Shown: positions 52,389 to 61,352, numbered from the stretch's first letter. The stretch: 64,000 nucleotides of DNA from Fibrobacter succinogenes (GCA_902800345.1 CADCDO010000006.1:47023-111022), one strand, 5' to 3'. The notes: generated by a model not told the origin, from the letters alone. Program-made: numbers and translations.

Positions 52389-53347
52389 TTTATCGTAGAA
52401 CTTGCTATAAGTGCTACGAGTCCAAGGAACATCGCCACCTTCGTGAGCGATTGTGCACGGCGGTAGTTCTTGCGTCGTGCGCTGAAAAGGATTACCGCGA
52501 ATATCGGCGTGAGCGCAATGCCCGTGATAATCAGGAACAGCGGCGGGTAGTTGTGCCCGAATACCTTGTCCATGTAGAATACTGGGAGCGGGAGCGAAAT
52601 CCAGGTGAAGGCGATAATGGCGCCAGCAAGCCTCCTGGCGGTCGCCGAGCCCGCGATGAGCGGGAACGTCATGATGCCCGCTTTCAGGTCTCCTGTCTCG
52701 TCTTCCAGGTCCTTGTAGATTTCGCGTGCGGTCGTGAGCAAAAATGCGAACGGGATTGCCGGGATTATGGCCCAGATGTATTCCTGTGAATTGTTGTTTT
52801 CAGACAGTACGAGATTCGACAGTATGATGTATTCCATCAAGGCGTAGAGCAGGGGAGTCGTGCACAGGAACGCGACCGTCATGTTCTTTAAAAGCGGGAT
52901 ATGCTTGAGCCACTTGTTGTAGGCTATCAGGAGTGCCCCGAGCAAAAAGAAGAAACCGAGCGGAAAGTATTCAAACGGAGAGGACGAGTTTGAATCTCCG
53001 AGTCCGCAGAGGAGCATCAGCACGAACAGGACTATCCAGGTTATGCGTGCGGCCTTTACCGAAACTTTCCCGGTTACGAGCGGCCTTTCAGGGCGGTTCA
53101 ACTTGTCGCTTTCTAGGTCCAGGATGTCGTTCTGGATGTTCGCAAACCCGATGGCGAATGCGAACCCGAACGCTTCCACTATAACGGTAGACCAGCCAAT
53201 CCAATCAAAGTCGGAATTGCAGTCGTCGGGCAAGAAAAGCGAATGGGGAAACCCGAGCAGCATATACCCGACCACGAGCGTGATTATCGCAATCACGATG
53301 TTTTTAGGGCGTGTCATTTTGAATAGCGTGCTGATTTTCGATTGCAT
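52385..53347 (-). CDS. UbiA-family prenyltransferase
   Basis: 320 residues with eight or nine membrane helices. The two aspartate motifs of the family are present: NDILDLESD (73-81, NDxxDxxxD) with NRPERPLVTG, and REIYKDLEDETGD. The enzymes attach a prenyl chain to an aromatic ring or to glycerol phosphate; the acceptor cannot be told from sequence. The short variable loops and overall layout resemble geranylgeranylglycerol-phosphate and homogentisate-type members as much as UbiA. It is a single gene on the minus strand and does not neighbour menaquinone genes. Confidence 0.82.
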   Translation of the reverse strand: MQSKISTLFKMTRPKNIVIAIITLVVGYMLLGFPHSLFLPDDCNSDFDWIGWSTVIVEAFGFAFAIGFANIQNDILDLESDKLNRPERPLVTGKVSVKAARITWIVLFVLMLLCGLGDSNSSSPFEYFPLGFFFLLGALLIAYNKWLKHIPLLKNMTVAFLCTTPLLYALMEYIILSNLVLSENNNSQEYIWAIIPAIPFAFLLTTAREIYKDLEDETGDLKAGIMTFPLIAGSATARRLAGAIIAFTWISLPLPVFYMDKVFGHNYPPLFLIITGIALTPIFAVILFSARRKNYRRAQSLTKVAMFLGLVALIASSTIN

Positions 53348-53926
53348 ACGTTTTTATTGTTTTTTAAAGTATTGCGGGCATGGATTGTCCGTACTGTGAT
53401 TGCGGGTGGTCTGTGCTGAAATTTAGCTAGAATGTTGCATGCTCGGATGCTTATCATTGTTTTGGGAACCATTTTGGATGGAAACTTTGAAAAAAGTGCG
53501 AAATTTACGTGAAAAATTGAATTTTTTTAAGATTTTCACGTAAAATTTTTAGTTTGTATGTGCTTTTGCCGAGAATTTGACGGATTTTTTGAGCGATTCG
53601 AGGATGTTTTGCCGTAAAGAGACCTTTTTTATTCTAAAAATTGTTTAATTTGTATATAAAATATGCAAAAATTGTATAATTTGTTTGAAATTTTACGTAA
53701 AAAAACTTGAAATTGACCTTTTTTTGACGTAAAAAACGGCCTTTTTTCGATTTTTCACATTATGCGCAAAATTTTTGGATTAGCCAACCACTAACCTTCA
53801 CTGGATCCCACGTCGCTTCGCTTCTCGGGATGACGTCCTGTGGTGCGTTCACTGTCTACTGCCTACTGTCTACTTTCAACCGTCTACTTCCTACCGTCTC
53901 TACCGACTAATTTCTATCTTTACGCC
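53348..53926. repeat. Repeat-rich gap upstream of the rsgA operon
   Basis: 579 bp without a gene. A perfect AT hairpin has 12-bp arms TTTACGTGAAAA (53504-53515) and TTTTCACGTAAA (53533-53544). TTTGTATGTGC and TTTTGCCGAGAA words are shared with the TACGTA cluster at 24.8 kb. Further ACGTAAAA words lie near 53695 and 53728. Then come a short AACCACT heptad, a TCATCCTGAG-family element (about 53798-53835) and a CTACTGC/CTACTTC heptad array (53856-53909) ending 17 bp before the next start. Confidence 0.6.
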
Positions 53927-54214
53927 ATGCCTTTTTTTACGAAGAGTAATCTGGAAGATTTGAGAAAGGAAGCGGAACAGCTTTCGATTTGCGTCGAACA
54001 TTTTTTGTATGCTTCGGAACATATTCCCGAAGGCGACTGGAAGACGAAAGGCTTTTATGACAACTGCATTGAAAAGTGCAATGGCCGCTTGAAGGCGATT
54101 CATTTTTTGATGGAGTCCATTCGTCGCGGACGCCCGGTAACAGAAGAGGAATTGGAAGAATCTGGAGCGCTTGAAGAAGAAAAACTTTCTAAATTGACGG
54201 ATAATGCAAAATAA
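53927..54214 (+). CDS. Small conserved-looking cytoplasmic protein
   Basis: 95 residues from ATG 53927; the longer open frame upstream is translated repeat. It is helical and charged (LRKEAEQLSICVEHFLYASEHI), with a Glu-rich end. No family recognised. Its last four codons overlap the rsgA start (ATG at 54204), so the two are translationally coupled and probably share one promoter within or before the heptad array. Confidence 0.55.
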   Translation: MPFFTKSNLEDLRKEAEQLSICVEHFLYASEHIPEGDWKTKGFYDNCIEKCNGRLKAIHFLMESIRRGRPVTEEELEESGALEEEKLSKLTDNAK

Positions 54215-55448
54215 CGATTTTGATTCTGACGAACTAGATGAAGCGCCTTTGAAAAGCGTGCGCACGTCGCGGCGAGAACATAGAAGTCGCCGAATCGACG
54301 TCATGCGTGAGTTGGAATCCGGAGTCGTTGACGAACGCCCTATCAAGGAACGTTTCAGCCGTGAATTTAAAAAGGCGAAAATCAAGCGCATCAAGAATCC
54401 GGTCGAAAATATCGGCGAGGAAAATTGCGTAGAAGGGCTCGTGCTCGAAGTTCACCGCCGCACCTGCGAAGTGCGCTTAGACGAAAGAACGGAGCTTCGC
54501 TCCTACAGACGAGAGACGAAAGATAATAACCAGAATGAAAACTCTCTCTCGTCTCTCGTCTCTCCACTCTCGTCTAATGTCGTAACCGCCATGTACCGTG
54601 CGACGACGTCCAAGACGCTCGGGGAATTCCCTGCAGTGGGCGACCGTGTGCTGCTCGGGCTTGTGAATGACGGCGATGACGAAGGCGACGGTGTCGGTTC
54701 TCAGAAGTATTGCGTTGTCCGGGTACTCCCGCGAAAGAGCGAACTCAAACGTCCGGGACCGCGTGACAGTTTTTACAAACAACAGACGCTTGCCGCAAAC
54801 ATCGACCAGGTCGTCATAGTCGCAAGCGTGACGCAGCCGGACTTCAACTACGGATTCATGGACCGCTTTTTGCTTGCTGCAAACTTGAACGATTTGCCGT
54901 TTGTACTTGTTCTCACCAAGATGGATTTGCTACCAAATGGTGAAGCGGACCTTTCGACGGATATCCGCGACTTCATGAAAATTGTCGATAAAGTGATTCC
55001 TGTGAGTGTCAAAAGCGGAAACGGCTTGGACGAACTCCGCAATGAGCTGCTTGGCAAGTCGTCCGTATTTAGCGGTATGAGCGGGGTCGGCAAATCGACG
55101 CTTATCAATAAGCTTGTCCCGCATGCCGAACTGCGTACGGGAGATGTCCGCGAACGTGATGGCAAGGGACGCCACACGACGACCTCATCGAGTTTGTTTG
55201 ATTTTCCAGGTGGAGGTTTCGTGATTGATACTCCGGGTATCAGAAGTATTGGCCTCATGGACTTGGAACCAGAAACGCTGGCTAAAATATTCCCGGGCTT
55301 TTTTGATGACGACCATTTTACGTGCAAGTTTAGCAACTGCAAACATCTCAAGGAACCGGGCTGTGCTGTGCGCGCTGCTGTGGAATCGGGCAAACTCTCC
55401 GAGGCTCGCTATGCAAGTTATGTTCGAATTTTAAATTCAGGAAAATAA
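54204..55448 (+). CDS. rsgA: Ribosome small-subunit GTPase RsgA with a repeat-encoded insert
   Basis: 414 residues, long for RsgA. A charged N-terminal extension (1-72) precedes an OB-fold (75-175), then the circularly permuted GTPase with G4 LTKMD, G1 GMSGVGKS and G3 DTPG in that order, and a zinc site in the segment CKFSNCKHLKEPGCAV. RsgA releases maturation factors during 30S assembly. Residues 92-125, in the middle of the OB-fold after CEVRL, are encoded by a 102-bp AGACGAA/TCTCGTC element (54477-54578) and have no counterpart in the family. The frame is kept exactly. The insert (TELRSYRRETKDNNQNENSL...) is polar and would form a surface loop. Confidence 0.88.
   Translation: MQNNDFDSDELDEAPLKSVRTSRREHRSRRIDVMRELESGVVDERPIKERFSREFKKAKIKRIKNPVENIGEENCVEGLVLEVHRRTCEVRLDERTELRSYRRETKDNNQNENSLSSLVSPLSSNVVTAMYRATTSKTLGEFPAVGDRVLLGLVNDGDDEGDGVGSQKYCVVRVLPRKSELKRPGPRDSFYKQQTLAANIDQVVIVASVTQPDFNYGFMDRFLLAANLNDLPFVLVLTKMDLLPNGEADLSTDIRDFMKIVDKVIPVSVKSGNGLDELRNELLGKSSVFSGMSGVGKSTLINKLVPHAELRTGDVRERDGKGRHTTTSSSLFDFPGGGFVIDTPGIRSIGLMDLEPETLAKIFPGFFDDDHFTCKFSNCKHLKEPGCAVRAAVESGKLSEARYASYVRILNSGK
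54477..54578. mobile_element. Palindromic repeat inserted in-frame in rsgA
   Basis: It starts TTAGACGAAAGAAC, a hairpin GGAGC-TTC-GCTCC, then TACAGACGAG and AGACGAA; after a short middle it ends in inverted TCTCGTC heptads and TCTAA. The same left end and hairpin occur at 61757, and the right end at 62004 and 35334. The 102 bp equal 34 codons with no stop. This recalls palindromic elements inserted into genes in Rickettsia. Confidence 0.7.
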
Positions 55449-55452
55449 CCAA

Positions 55453-55863
55453 ATGTCTGATTATGTTGTAAAAATCGCTCTTGTTGCATCGATTATCCTG
55501 ATGGGATATAATATCTCCGAGTTCATAGCGAGCTTCAAGACTGTGAATGAAAAAATCGAAGCGTTTTTGGGTATGGCCAAAGAAAATTCGGCGACGAGTG
55601 CCGATTTGCGGAGATCCAATTTTATTTTATCGTGCGGTCTTTCTGTGGCGTATGCGTGCTTGATCTATTTCTCTGATGTGGTCTTGTGGCTTGTCGTGTT
55701 GATTGCGTTGAAATTCGTATTGACGTTGTTTGTCTCGGATAAACTTTTGGTTCAAATTTTACGTGATGGCTCGATTTCAAAGAAAAATTACCTTGTTTCG
55801 AAATTGGACTCCTTTTTTAATGCTGCAATAGGCTTTGCCTTTGCACTAATTTTGGTACTTTAA
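55453..55863 (+). CDS. Small integral membrane protein of unknown function
   Basis: 136 residues. Hydrophobic stretches at about 5-25, 56-76, 78-98 and 118-136 indicate three or four membrane helices with a short charged loop in between (FKTVNEKIEAFLGMAKENSATS). No family recognised. It starts 4 nt after the rsgA stop and ends 1 nt before the next gene, so it is part of the rsgA operon. Confidence 0.55.
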   Translation: MSDYVVKIALVASIILMGYNISEFIASFKTVNEKIEAFLGMAKENSATSADLRRSNFILSCGLSVAYACLIYFSDVVLWLVVLIALKFVLTLFVSDKLLVQILRDGSISKKNYLVSKLDSFFNAAIGFAFALILVL

Positions 55864-55864
55864 A

Positions 55865-56515
55865 ATGAAAAAAACAAAAACATTTTATTCAAAGATGTTC
55901 GTGCGCATGGTGATGGCTGTTGCTTTTGCGCTCCTTGCTGTGACACCTTTGTTTGCGCAAGGAAATTTCCCCTCGGGCGCTTTGCCGACGGCTTCAAATC
56001 CGCTGGGGCAAGGGCCTGTAGGCGCAGGAATGATGAATATGCGTTTGCCCTTGTTCTTGGGAGGCTCCTTTGGACTTGGCTCCGGTGCAGGCGTTGGCGA
56101 CGGAAACGATGTAGGCGTTTGTGAAATTAAGCCTATGATTGGGGCGTGGCTTCCGGGAATTGCTTTTATTCGTCTTGGTTATGGCTTCTCTAGCTATAAT
56201 GAAAAAGATGATGATGGCAAAAAAAGCGAAATTGAAAACTCAAATTTTAGCATTGATATCGGAGCGCACATTTTGAGCGAGTTTTATGTGACTGGCTCTT
56301 ATTCCAGGGCGAACGCCTTGAGCGAAAATGGAGACGTTTCGTGGAATGAATGGAGCGCTGGGTTTGGAACGTTCTGGGCCGTTTTTGCTAGAACATTCTT
56401 GACGCTTGATATTGGTTACCATTGGGTCCGTGAACATTTTGACCCGTTCTTGGACAAAAGGGTTTCGGGTGGGCGAATCCAAATGAATGTCGGGTTTATT
56501 GTTTTTGTTTATTAA
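55865..56515 (+). CDS. Outer-membrane beta-barrel-like protein
   Basis: 216 residues. A long signal peptide (1-32, cleavage near LFA|QG) precedes a Gly-rich mature region with amphipathic strands (GIAFIRLGYGFSSY, NFSIDIGAHILSEFYVTGSYS, FARTFLTLDIGYHW) ending VGFIVFVY. This fits a small outer-membrane barrel; I cannot assign a role. The gene is in the rsgA-nadD run; nadD begins 35 bp later. Confidence 0.6.
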   Translation: MKKTKTFYSKMFVRMVMAVAFALLAVTPLFAQGNFPSGALPTASNPLGQGPVGAGMMNMRLPLFLGGSFGLGSGAGVGDGNDVGVCEIKPMIGAWLPGIAFIRLGYGFSSYNEKDDDGKKSEIENSNFSIDIGAHILSEFYVTGSYSRANALSENGDVSWNEWSAGFGTFWAVFARTFLTLDIGYHWVREHFDPFLDKRVSGGRIQMNVGFIVFVY

Positions 56516-56550
56516 TTCGTTCGAAATATTTGAACGTAGCGAGTTGCGTA

Positions 56551-57180
56551 ATGAAAAATGTTGCTGTTTTGGGCGGTGCTTTCGACCCTGTGCATAAAGA
56601 CCATGTGCGTGTGGCGAAGACTTGTCTGGACCGTGGATTTTGTGATGAAGTCTGGTTTATGCCAAGTCCGGATCGTTGGGATAAAAAATTGAATGCCAGT
56701 CCGGACGACCGTTTTGCGATGCTTGAACTTGCCTTTTCGGGTGACAAGCGTTTAGTGCTTTCGGACTTGGAAATTGAGCAGGGTGATTTTCGTGGTTCGT
56801 ATGTTTTCTTGATGAGTCTCAAGGAAAAATTCCCGGATGTCAATTTCCGTTTGCTTACGGGAGCCGATACGTATGAGGGAATTCCGCATTGGCGTGATCC
56901 GCTCAATTTTTATGGAACGAACTATAACGGCCATTTGCTTTTACGTGATATTGAACTGATTGTTTTTGCTCGCAATGGATATCCTCAGCCGAATATGGAA
57001 CAACATAAACGCAATGGTTACGCCCCGCTTTTTTGGCTGGGGCCGGATCAGGGCTTTAACGGTGTCTATTCCAGTACGGCAATCCGCAGGTCGCTCTTGT
57101 TGAACCGCAACGTTTGTCCGCAAGGACTAGAGTCCTCTGTTTACGATTATATCATCAAGCACGATTTGTACAGGGAATAA
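56551..57180 (+). CDS. nadD: Nicotinate-nucleotide adenylyltransferase
   Basis: 209 residues from ATG 56551. VLGGAFDPVHKDHVRVA carries the nucleotidyltransferase HxGH-type motif, here HKDH with Asp instead of Gly, an uncommon change. YSSTAIRRSLL is the second conserved motif (ISSTxIR). The reaction makes deamido-NAD from nicotinate mononucleotide, feeding NadE at 9.5 kb. The altered HxGH motif makes a different substrate possible. The gene lies 1 nt before the pseudouridine synthase gene. Confidence 0.8.
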   Translation: MKNVAVLGGAFDPVHKDHVRVAKTCLDRGFCDEVWFMPSPDRWDKKLNASPDDRFAMLELAFSGDKRLVLSDLEIEQGDFRGSYVFLMSLKEKFPDVNFRLLTGADTYEGIPHWRDPLNFYGTNYNGHLLLRDIELIVFARNGYPQPNMEQHKRNGYAPLFWLGPDQGFNGVYSSTAIRRSLLLNRNVCPQGLESSVYDYIIKHDLYRE

Positions 57181-57181
57181 A

Positions 57182-58153
57182 ATGAGCAAGGCTCCGTCGG
57201 ATATGTTCTTTGAAAGCGAGGTGCGCCCGGAATATGAAGGGCGCCTTTTGCTTGATTCCCTCAGCGACCGTTTCACATACCACAGTCGTGAGGACTGGAT
57301 TGACCGCTTGTCGCGTGGGCTCGTGACGATTAATGGCGCAACTGCTGATGTGGAGACGATTGCTCATCGTGGTGACAAGGTTGTTTATCACGTCGAAAAT
57401 TACAGCGAACCTGAAGTGCCGACGGATTTTGAAACGGTCTTTGAAGACGATGAATTTATTCTGGTCGCAAAGCCTGCGGGAGTCCCGGTGCACCATACGG
57501 GGCGTATTTTCTACAATACTTTTGCGGCGATTATCCGTCGTGAATTTGATTCCGAAACTGCAACGCCGATGCACCGCTTGGACCGCGATACGGGTGGCCT
57601 TATCTTGTTTGCAAGGTACGGAGAAACGGCGGCGCGATTCCAGAAAAATCTAGACCGCATTTTGCTCCGCAAGTTCTATCTCGCGGTCGTGCGTGGTAAT
57701 TTCCCGGAAGGCGAGGTGGAGTGCCACATGCCTTTGCGCGAAGATCCGGAGGATCCGATCCGGTTGCGCATGCATCACCGTGCCGATGGCAAGGAATGCT
57801 TTACGCGCTTTAAGTTCGTGCGGCGTTTGGATTGCCCGGAGATTGCGCCGGAACTTTCGCTTGTGGAGGCCGAACTCATCACGGGCCGCAAACACCAGAT
57901 TCGGGCGCATTTGGCCGAGATGGGCTATCCGATTGTGGGGGATCGCTTGTATTACCGCGATGGTGCGTATTACGAGAAACTTGCGCAGGGCGGTGAACTC
58001 ACCGATGAAGATCTCAAGGTTCTTGGGGCGCATAACCAGATGCTTTTTGCGTACAAGGTTGAACTCCAGCTCCCGTATTGGAAAGAACCCCGCGTGTTCG
58101 AAAGCCACGCATACCCCGAAGACATGGCGAAGTTGTTGAGTAAAAACGTTTGA
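57182..58153 (+). CDS. RluA-family RNA pseudouridine synthase
   Basis: 323 residues. An S4-like N-terminal part (RLSRGLVTINGATAD) precedes the catalytic domain with HRLDRDTGGL, in which the Asp is the nucleophile, and ELITGRKHQIRAHLAEMGYPIVGD. It converts uridine to pseudouridine in rRNA or tRNA; the exact target (RluC/D/A class) is not evident. It starts 1 nt after the nadD stop. Near the end, GGELTDEDLKVLGAHNQML is an expanded loop in the substrate-binding region. Confidence 0.87.
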   Translation: MSKAPSDMFFESEVRPEYEGRLLLDSLSDRFTYHSREDWIDRLSRGLVTINGATADVETIAHRGDKVVYHVENYSEPEVPTDFETVFEDDEFILVAKPAGVPVHHTGRIFYNTFAAIIRREFDSETATPMHRLDRDTGGLILFARYGETAARFQKNLDRILLRKFYLAVVRGNFPEGEVECHMPLREDPEDPIRLRMHHRADGKECFTRFKFVRRLDCPEIAPELSLVEAELITGRKHQIRAHLAEMGYPIVGDRLYYRDGAYYEKLAQGGELTDEDLKVLGAHNQMLFAYKVELQLPYWKEPRVFESHAYPEDMAKLLSKNV

Positions 58154-58171
58154 ATTAACAATAAAATTGCT

Positions 58172-58245
58172 CTGGATCCTTCACGTTCGTTCAGGATGAC
58201 ATACGCTATTCGTCATTCTGAGGCGGAGCCGAAGAATCCAGGAAT
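58172..58245. repeat. Two TCATCCTGAG-family elements, opposed
   Basis: CTGGATCCTTCAC...TTCAGGATGAC (58172-58201) and TCATTCTGAG...GAAGAATCCAGG (58216-58244) are the same repeat in opposite orientation, separated by a short spacer. This pair could fold into one long hairpin. Confidence 0.7.
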
Positions 58246-58336
58246 TTCTTCAAAAAAACGCTTAAATTAACATTAAAAGCGCACTGGATGGTGCGCAAAA
58301 GAACTTTTTGTGTGAGATTTTTGTATCTTATTGCAC

Positions 58337-59128
58337 ATGAAATTTTCACTCCTTCCTAAAATGTTGTTATGTCTGGGGCTTTCCGGCGTTTTTGCCGTAG
58401 CTCAGGAAACGGTGGAAAGCGTCCGTCGCCAGATCAAGGCGGTGGAGGCAGAAACCGCCCGCGAAAAATCTATGCATGAAGCCGAAAAGAAGCGCCATGC
58501 CGAATTCGTCGAAGTCGGTCGCAAGAAGGTGCAGAACCTGTCGGCGCAGAACAAGGTGCTGAAGGCCGAAATCGATTCGCTCAATGTCGAATTGAAGAAG
58601 ATCTCCGCTGCGCGCACCAAGACGAATGCTTCTATTCGCCATTTTGAAAACCGCAAGACGAAGTATGCGGACTCGCTTGCGTCGGTCATCGAGTCTCTCG
58701 TTCCTTTCTTTGAGGCTGATTTCCCTTATCGTACGGACGAAGCCGTCAAGAGCATCCAGGAAATCGCAAGTATGCTGCACAAGGGCCTGATTGAAACGGA
58801 TGATGCATTGAACCGAACGATGGAAGTCTTTTATGACCGCATCCGCCTGGGGTATACCACTGAAGTTTGGAAGGGCTTTTTGCAGGTCGATACACGTAAC
58901 GTCGCCGGAACTTATTTGCGCTATGGCGCCGTTGCTTCGGTTTTTGTCAGTAACGATGGTAATGACGTGTTGTTCCTTACGAGGGCTGCCGATGGTTACG
59001 CTTGGAAGAATGTTTCCGAAGACCTTTCTATGCGCACGATTCTCAAGGACGTGATGAAGGTCGCCGAAGGAAAGACTGCTCCAAGGCTTGTCACTATCCC
59101 GGTATCTTTCCCGAAGGAGGCTAACTAA
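58337..59128 (+). CDS. DUF3450-family periplasmic protein of the TonB operon
   Basis: 263 residues from ATG 58337. A signal peptide (cleavage near VFA|VAQ) precedes a long coiled coil (about 25-115, ETVESVRRQIKAVEAETARE and following) and a compact C-terminal domain with DDALNRTMEVFYDRIRLGYTTEVW and VAGTYLRYGAVASVF, which match DUF3450. In Vibrio and relatives this family opens the TonB2-type operon followed by TtpC, ExbB, ExbD, TonB and a TPR protein; the same order is found here. Its stop overlaps the next start (TAATG). A strong AAGGAGG site for the next gene lies within its last codons. Confidence 0.82.
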   Translation: MKFSLLPKMLLCLGLSGVFAVAQETVESVRRQIKAVEAETAREKSMHEAEKKRHAEFVEVGRKKVQNLSAQNKVLKAEIDSLNVELKKISAARTKTNASIRHFENRKTKYADSLASVIESLVPFFEADFPYRTDEAVKSIQEIASMLHKGLIETDDALNRTMEVFYDRIRLGYTTEVWKGFLQVDTRNVAGTYLRYGAVASVFVSNDGNDVLFLTRAADGYAWKNVSEDLSMRTILKDVMKVAEGKTAPRLVTIPVSFPKEAN

Positions 59129-60720
59129 TGTTTAGACGAAAGACGAAAGACGAAAGACGAAAGACGAGTGTCGAACGACAAAAGATTGTTTGTTTACGTC
59201 ATCCTGAGGACCGTAGGGACGAAGGATCCAGAGCGTTTTTCTTGTTGCCTTTGCTGATTGCCGCGTTCGCTGTGTTCGCTCCGGCTTCTTTTGCGCAGCA
59301 GAACGTAACCGTCGATGCTGTCAAGAAACGTGCCGAACTCAACAGTGCCAAGGCGGACCTTGAAGAAGCCCGTCGCAAGCGCGATATGGCTGTCGCTGCC
59401 CGCTGGAAAGACCGCGAAACGTTCAACAAGGAACGCGAACTTTTTAATGACAAGTACCAGCTCGGCAAGGAACGCGTCGATGCTTTGATGTCCGAACGTA
59501 CCCGCTTGCTCGAAGATGTGCGCGTGGCCCGCGAAGACTTGGCCCAAGTCAAGCTCCAGGCCGAAAAGGCTCGTGCCGAATACCTTTCGCTTGCGGCTGG
59601 CCCGGAACGCTTGGAAATGCTCGCGAAGTTCCAGGAACAGGGTGTTCCCTTCAAGATGACTGAACGCATCGAGGCTCAGAACAAAGTCAAGAAAGAAATG
59701 GGCCTTTACAGGGACGACCCTCTCCGCATTGCTCGTGCGATGCTTGAAGTCGCTAAAAAAGAAATGAAGTTTACGCGCGAAGTTCGCACTGAAAAGGCGG
59801 ACCTTGTGTTCGGCAGCTCCGTTGCCGAAGGGGACCGCATGCGTTTGGGCGGCCTCTTTGCGATGCAAATGGCAAAAGTCACCGACATCAACGGTTTCCA
59901 TCCGTCGGCTTTGATGCTCCCAGTGGCCGGCGAAAAGAAGCGCGTTTACAGCTGGCAAGAAAATCTCTCTCCCGAAATGCGAAAGAACGTGGCGAAGGCT
60001 TTTGCTGGCGCCAACGATTCCGCCTTTGTGATGGTGCCTGTCGATGTGCTTCTCAGCACGGAACTCTCGAGCGAACTGGCGAACCATCAAGAAACCACGT
60101 GGAAAGAAGACTTTGCGGAGTTCTTCCACAACGGCGGAATCTTGATGTACCCGATTGCGGCTTTGTTCATTCTCGGTCTTTTGATTTTCCTCGTGCGTTT
60201 TGTTTGGCTCCTCGTTTTGGGCTTTGGTGGTTTTGGCGCTCGTAGGGCGGTGAAGGCTCTCGAAGTGCGTGACTTGAAACAAGCAACTGCTGAATCTGAA
60301 AAGGCTCACGGCGAAGTGGGTAAGGTGTTGCGTGCTGTGCTCGGCAAAAGATTCAAGGACCGTGCGAGTGCCGAAAAATCTCTCGAAGTTTTGTTTGCTG
60401 GCGAAGTGCCGAAACTTGAAATGGGACTCAGCTGGATTTCCGTGTTTGCGGTGACGGCTCCACTCCTCGGTCTCTTGGGTACCGTTATGGGTATGATTGA
60501 ACTTTTCAATGTCATCACCATGCACGGCACGAGCGACCCGAAACTTTTGGCTGGCGGCATTTCCATCGCTCTCGTGACGACGGAAGCTGGTCTTATCGTG
60601 GCTATTCCGTTGCAACTTTTGCATACGTTGCTCGTAAACATCGCAGATTCAGTCCGCACCCGCATGGAAAAGACTGGCCTTGCCGTGCTTAACGCTATTT
60701 GGATCAAGGAAAAGGATTAA
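59128..60720 (+). CDS. TtpC/ExbB-like protein with repeat-encoded N-terminus
   Basis: 530 residues, starting at ATG 59128 just 6 nt after AAGGAGG, so the start is secure. Residues 2-36 (FRRKTKDERRKTSVERQK...) are encoded by five AGACGAA heptads and a TCATCCTGAG element; only then comes the signal-peptide-like core FFLLPLLIAAFAVFAPASFA (37-56). The mature N-terminal half is a coiled coil (60-180); residues about 335-520 are a MotA/TolQ/ExbB channel domain with three helices and a GLLGTVMGMIELF motif. In TonB2 systems the long ExbB-like TtpC links the complex. The long basic N-region might alter export. Confidence 0.85.
   Translation: MFRRKTKDERRKTSVERQKIVCLRHPEDRRDEGSRAFFLLPLLIAAFAVFAPASFAQQNVTVDAVKKRAELNSAKADLEEARRKRDMAVAARWKDRETFNKERELFNDKYQLGKERVDALMSERTRLLEDVRVAREDLAQVKLQAEKARAEYLSLAAGPERLEMLAKFQEQGVPFKMTERIEAQNKVKKEMGLYRDDPLRIARAMLEVAKKEMKFTREVRTEKADLVFGSSVAEGDRMRLGGLFAMQMAKVTDINGFHPSALMLPVAGEKKRVYSWQENLSPEMRKNVAKAFAGANDSAFVMVPVDVLLSTELSSELANHQETTWKEDFAEFFHNGGILMYPIAALFILGLLIFLVRFVWLLVLGFGGFGARRAVKALEVRDLKQATAESEKAHGEVGKVLRAVLGKRFKDRASAEKSLEVLFAGEVPKLEMGLSWISVFAVTAPLLGLLGTVMGMIELFNVITMHGTSDPKLLAGGISIALVTTEAGLIVAIPLQLLHTLLVNIADSVRTRMEKTGLAVLNAIWIKEKD
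59132..59238. repeat. Heptad array and TCATCCTGAG element inside coding sequence
   Basis: TTAG followed by five AGACGAA/AGACGAG units (59134-59168), then a spacer and TCATCCTGAG...GACGAAGGATCCAGAG (59199-59234). It begins 2 nt after the start codon of the ExbB-like gene and stays open in that frame. Confidence 0.8.
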
Positions 60721-61352
60721 TGGACGAATATTCCGTCATCGAAGCGACCATGAGCATCCTGCTGCGCGGCGGCTGGGTGCTGCTCCCGCTATTCCTGATT
60801 GGGTGGCTGGGCTGGTTCTTGATGTTTGAACGATTTGGCTATTACCTTATGCTGAAAGGGCGTTCGACCACGAAGTTCTTCAAGGACTTGGATTCGGTGG
60901 GCGAAGAAGCGGCATTCGCAAATTTGAACAAACGTCGTTTTGGCTATTTCCGTGCGTTGGTCGAAAACGTGCGCAAGTACCGCAACGAAGGCCCTGTGGC
61001 CGTGCGTAATGCCATGACAGCAACTCGCCATAGCTTGGATGTAAGCCTTTCGAAGTCGCTCAAGACGATTGTGACATGTGCGCAAATCGCTCCGTTGCTT
61101 GGGCTCTTGGGAACGGTCTCCGGCATGGTTCATACGTTCAAGACTATCCAGCAGTTTGGCTTTGGAAACCCGGTGCTCTTGGCGGATGGTATTTCCGAAG
61201 CGCTCCTCACGACGCAGGCGGGCTTGCTTGTCGCTTTCCCGTTGATGTTAGTTTATAACTATCTCGAAAGACGAGTGGATTCTATTGGTGATTTTGCCTG
61301 GAGCGAAGCGCTCAAGTTCGAAGAACGCTGCTTTGCCAAGGAGGTTGAATGA
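60720..61352 (+). CDS. exbB: ExbB-type proton channel protein
   Basis: 210 residues from ATG 60720, which overlaps the preceding TAA as TAATG; an AAGGA site lies upstream. Three membrane helices (about 16-36, 119-141 and 159-181) carry the MotA/TolQ/ExbB signature IAPLLGLLGTVSGMVHTF and a LLTTQAGLLVAFPLML segment. With ExbD it forms the proton-driven motor that energises TonB. Its last codons overlap the exbD start (61349) by 4 nt. Confidence 0.9.
   Translation: MDEYSVIEATMSILLRGGWVLLPLFLIGWLGWFLMFERFGYYLMLKGRSTTKFFKDLDSVGEEAAFANLNKRRFGYFRALVENVRKYRNEGPVAVRNAMTATRHSLDVSLSKSLKTIVTCAQIAPLLGLLGTVSGMVHTFKTIQQFGFGNPVLLADGISEALLTTQAGLLVAFPLMLVYNYLERRVDSIGDFAWSEALKFEERCFAKEVE

Noticed and set aside
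53840..53926. N-terminal part of the small protein before rsgA
   Set aside because: The upstream 29 codons are translated CTACTGC-type heptads and there is no start signal; ATG 53927 begins the non-repeat protein.
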